Below, piece by piece: positions 61,873 through 64,000 of a DNA stretch of 64,000 nucleotides. Each line of letters starts with the position of its first letter. Position 1 is the first letter of the stretch. The stretch spans positions 1-64,000 of the forward strand of contig JACVCH010000010.1 in the NCBI GenBank assembly GCA_016742175.1, read 5' to 3'. The DNA is from Rhizobiaceae bacterium. GTDB lineage: Bacteria > Pseudomonadota > Alphaproteobacteria > Rhizobiales > Rhizobiaceae. A program made the translations under genes and the position numbers. The notes below the pieces were generated by a model. The model was not told the DNA's origin. It ran no database searches and was given only the letters and a program-made list of their open reading frames with translations.

Positions 61873-63249
61873 TCAGGCAACCAATGCCCCCAAAATCTCC
61901 CCGAACGCCGCCACCAGCCCATCCACCTGCCGCTTGCGCGTCATCGGCGAGACCAGCATCATGTTGTGGAACGGCGCGATGAGGCAGCCGCGGTTGACGA
62001 GCGCGAGGTGGAGCGCGGCTTCGAGTTCGGGCTGGTGCGCGGCTTCCGCCTCGCCGCCGTTTCTCAGCGGCCCCGGCGCGCAGATGAACTCGACCCGCGC
62101 GCCGACGCGGGCGACGTGCCAGGGCAGGCGGTGTTTCGCTATCGCCTTGGCGAGCCCCTTCTCCAGCCGCGCGGCGAGCTTTTCCATGTGGTCGTAGGCT
62201 TCCTGCGTCATCACCTCCTCCAACGTCGCGCGCATCGCGGCGAACTGGAGGGGATTGGCCGAAAGCGTCGTGCCCATGCCCGAATAGCCGGGCTCCTTCG
62301 CCGCCTGGTACGTCGCCCAGCGCGCAGCTATGGCGGCACTCATGCCCCAGACGCTGGCCGGAACGCCGCCGGCGACCGGCTTGCCGAGCACGAACAGATC
62401 GGGCTCGAGCCCATATGTTTTGGTGTAGCCGCCGCGCGCGGTGGAGATCGTGTGCGTCTCGTCGATGAGCAGCAATGTGCCGTGCTCACGGGTCGCCGCG
62501 CGCAGGGCGGCATGGAAGCCCTCGTCGGGCAGCACCATGCAGGAATTGGTCAGCACCGGCTCGGTAATGACGCAGGCGACGTCGCCATGCGCGAGTTCCC
62601 GCTCCAGCGCCACGACGTCGTTGAACTCGACGATCCGCGTCGCCTGCGCCAGCTCGCGGAACTCGCCGGCAAGGCCGGGGCGGTTGACGGGCTTTCCGTC
62701 CTTCAGCCGCACCATCGTCTCGTCCACCGCGCCATGGTAGCAGCCGTTGAAGACCAGGATCTTGTCGCGTCCGGTCACCGCCCGCGCGACGCGCAGCGCG
62801 AAGCGGTTGGCGTCGCTCGCCGTCGTCGCGATCTGCCAGAAGGGCAGGCCGAACATGTCCGACAGAAGCTTGCCGAGTTCGAGCGCATCCTCGCTCGGCA
62901 GCATGTAGGTGAGGCCCCGCTTCGCCTGCCGGCGGATCGCGCGCGCCACCGGCACTGGTGAATGGCCGAACATCGAGCCGGTGTCGCCGAGACAGAAATC
63001 GTCGAGCGCGTGGCCGTCGATGTCGGTCAGCGTCGCGCCCGACGCCTTGTCGACGACCATCGGAAACGGCATCGGCCAATCGGCCATCCAGTGCATCGGC
63101 ACGCCGCCGAGGAACCCGGTCAGGCCATGTCCGGCGGCCTTTTGCGATCTCGGCCGCGCCTTGGCGAACGTGCGCTCCTCGCGCGCCCGCAATTCGCGGA
63201 TGCGCGCGACGTCGACGCCGCCTATCGCCTGCGAGACCTGTCCGTCCAT
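61873..63249 (-). CDS. Class III PLP-dependent aminotransferase
   Basis: A 458-residue aminotransferase of the class III fold. Asp263 in LLIDETHT contacts the PLP pyridine and Lys290 in LFVLGKPVAGG forms the Schiff base; GCYHGAVDE and SGMGTTLSANPLQ are further family segments. The group is usually annotated aspartate aminotransferase family; omega-amino acid or amine donors are common. The ATG at 63249 has GGAG 8-12 bases before; the longer frame has no support. Confidence 0.88.
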   Translation of the reverse strand: MDGQVSQAIGGVDVARIRELRAREERTFAKARPRSQKAAGHGLTGFLGGVPMHWMADWPMPFPMVVDKASGATLTDIDGHALDDFCLGDTGSMFGHSPVPVARAIRRQAKRGLTYMLPSEDALELGKLLSDMFGLPFWQIATTASDANRFALRVARAVTGRDKILVFNGCYHGAVDETMVRLKDGKPVNRPGLAGEFRELAQATRIVEFNDVVALERELAHGDVACVITEPVLTNSCMVLPDEGFHAALRAATREHGTLLLIDETHTISTARGGYTKTYGLEPDLFVLGKPVAGGVPASVWGMSAAIAARWATYQAAKEPGYSGMGTTLSANPLQFAAMRATLEEVMTQEAYDHMEKLAARLEKGLAKAIAKHRLPWHVARVGARVEFICAPGPLRNGGEAEAAHQPELEAALHLALVNRGCLIAPFHNMMLVSPMTRKRQVDGLVAAFGEILGALVA

Positions 63250-63340
63250 CAGATGTGCTCCAATCGCCGCCGGTTCTAGCGCGCGCGATCCGCTGCGGCA
63301 ATCGCTTGACGCGGCGTGGCGAAGCGGACAGAGGGTCGGC

Positions 63341-63814
63341 ATGACGACGCTCGATCCGATCACGCCCGCCCTGCTCGCACCCGTTCTCGAACTGAACCGG
63401 CTGCACGAGAACGAATTGTCGCCGCTGACGGCGTCGCGCCTCGCCCGGCTCGTCGATGCTGCCTATTTCGCGCGCGTCTGCGACAATGGGGATGCGTTCA
63501 TCATCGCCTTCGACGAGACGAGCGACTATGACAGCCCCAACTTCCTGTGGTTCCGCGAGCGCTATGGGCGCTTTGCCTATGTCGACCGCATCGCCGTCGC
63601 CGATCACGCGCGGGGCAGGGGGCTGGCGCGCCGGCTCTACGCGGCGCTGTTCGCGCAGGCGGCGGCGGATGGGCACGGCATGATCGCCTGCGAGGTCAAT
63701 CTCGACCCGCCGAACCCGGCATCCGACGCGTTTCACGCCGCGCTCGGCTTTCGCGCGGTCGGAACCGGCGGATACGGCGCCAAGACGGTCCGCTATTTCG
63801 TCAGGGAGCTCTGA
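63341..63814 (+). CDS. GNAT family N-acetyltransferase
   Basis: A 157-residue acetyltransferase: central strand YVDRIAVADHARGRGLARRLY contains the acetyl-CoA-binding RxxGxA-type loop, and FHAALGFRAVGTGGYG closes the fold. The substrate is unknown. It is divergent from the aminotransferase across 91 bp and ends directly before the WD40-like gene on the other strand. Confidence 0.88.
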   Translation: MTTLDPITPALLAPVLELNRLHENELSPLTASRLARLVDAAYFARVCDNGDAFIIAFDETSDYDSPNFLWFRERYGRFAYVDRIAVADHARGRGLARRLYAALFAQAAADGHGMIACEVNLDPPNPASDAFHAALGFRAVGTGGYGAKTVRYFVREL

Positions 63815-64000
63815 TCAGCCGGCGATGTCGATGACGCCGCATTCGCCGGCCTCGGAGCCGAAGGCGATGCGGCGGCCTTCGCGGTCCCAGTCCATCGAGG
63901 TGATCGCGCCCTTGCCCGGCCGGCGCAGCAGCACTTCCTTGGCGTCGGCCACGCGCACGGCCATCACCATGCCGTCGCCATAGCCGATGGCGAGGATTTC
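63815..64000 (-). CDS. WD40-like repeat protein, C-terminal fragment (cut by window edge)
   Basis: The last 61 codons of a gene that enters from the right edge; stop at 63815-63817, just after the GNAT stop. The sequence ILAIGYGDGMVMAVRVADAKEVLL and ITSMDWDREGRRIAFGSEAGECGVIDI has the spacing and GxxDG / W..R.G.. pattern of WD40 blades. Function unknown. Confidence 0.75.
   Translation of the reverse strand, partial: EILAIGYGDGMVMAVRVADAKEVLLRRPGKGAITSMDWDREGRRIAFGSEAGECGVIDIAG

Overview
The window is GC-rich alphaproteobacterial DNA, most likely from a Hyphomicrobiales (Rhizobiales) genome of the Phyllobacteriaceae/Mesorhizobium type. The grounds are the gene repertoire, the fused puuE-uraD gene, the IS481-type end and the many dispersed palindromic elements. 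I see no rRNA, tRNA, CRISPR array or prophage. It reads as a catabolic stretch of the chromosome or a large replicon, with about 60 genes.

1-137 is the end of an IS481-family insertion sequence, followed by a terminator that has lost its gene. 199-19715 is an acyl-CoA and ketone catabolic region. It holds enoyl-CoA hydratases, an HSL-type esterase, two acyl-CoA ligases (one fused to SnoaL-like domains), two single hot-dog hydratase-like proteins, a TetR regulator, a complete LIV-type ABC importer (livKHMFG), an acyl-CoA dehydrogenase, a 3-hydroxyacyl-CoA dehydrogenase, an SDR, a Baeyer-Villiger-type flavin monooxygenase, a cyclase-family hydrolase and an RraA-family protein. SDR, monooxygenase, esterase and beta-oxidation together suggest import and opening of a cyclic alcohol or ketone; the substrate is unknown. 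19763-24776 holds a DUF6074-like protein, a TTC38-like TPR protein, xylBA and a small ORF. 24960-28475 is a pca segment: an IclR regulator divergent from a CoA transferase (pcaIJ) and thiolase (pcaF), which could receive beta-ketoadipyl-CoA.

28626-36352 looks like a carnitine / gamma-butyrobetaine locus: CaiD-like hydratase, NDP-forming acyl-CoA ligase, acyl-CoA dehydrogenase, carnitine dehydrogenase, a BKACE enzyme and a divergent GlxA/CdhR-type regulator. 36430-37461 has an alkyltransferase-like protein and a ParDE module. 37507-42561 is a dipeptide/opine-type ABC importer with a Tat-exported binding protein. 42806-57079 is purine catabolism: guanine deaminase, xanthine dehydrogenase XdhABC, PuuD urate hydroxylase, UraH, PuuE-UraD, AllE, AllA, a CDA-type deaminase, a LysR regulator and glycerate 2-kinase. 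It covers guanine to glyoxylate/glycerate except the allantoate-hydrolysing step. 57382-60252 is a DNA-repair pair (DUF4130-UdgX and a radical SAM/HhH protein). 60316-63814 has a glutamine-synthetase-like enzyme, a class III aminotransferase and a GNAT protein. A WD40-like protein runs off the right edge.

The most unusual feature is two families of long palindromic elements (A, about 110-148 bp; B, about 120-150 bp). They fill nearly every non-overlapping gene junction between 30 and 62 kb and are absent from 1-30 kb. One family B copy lies in frame inside the NDP-forming acyl-CoA ligase, adding about 43 residues. This recalls the in-frame palindromic elements of Rickettsia.
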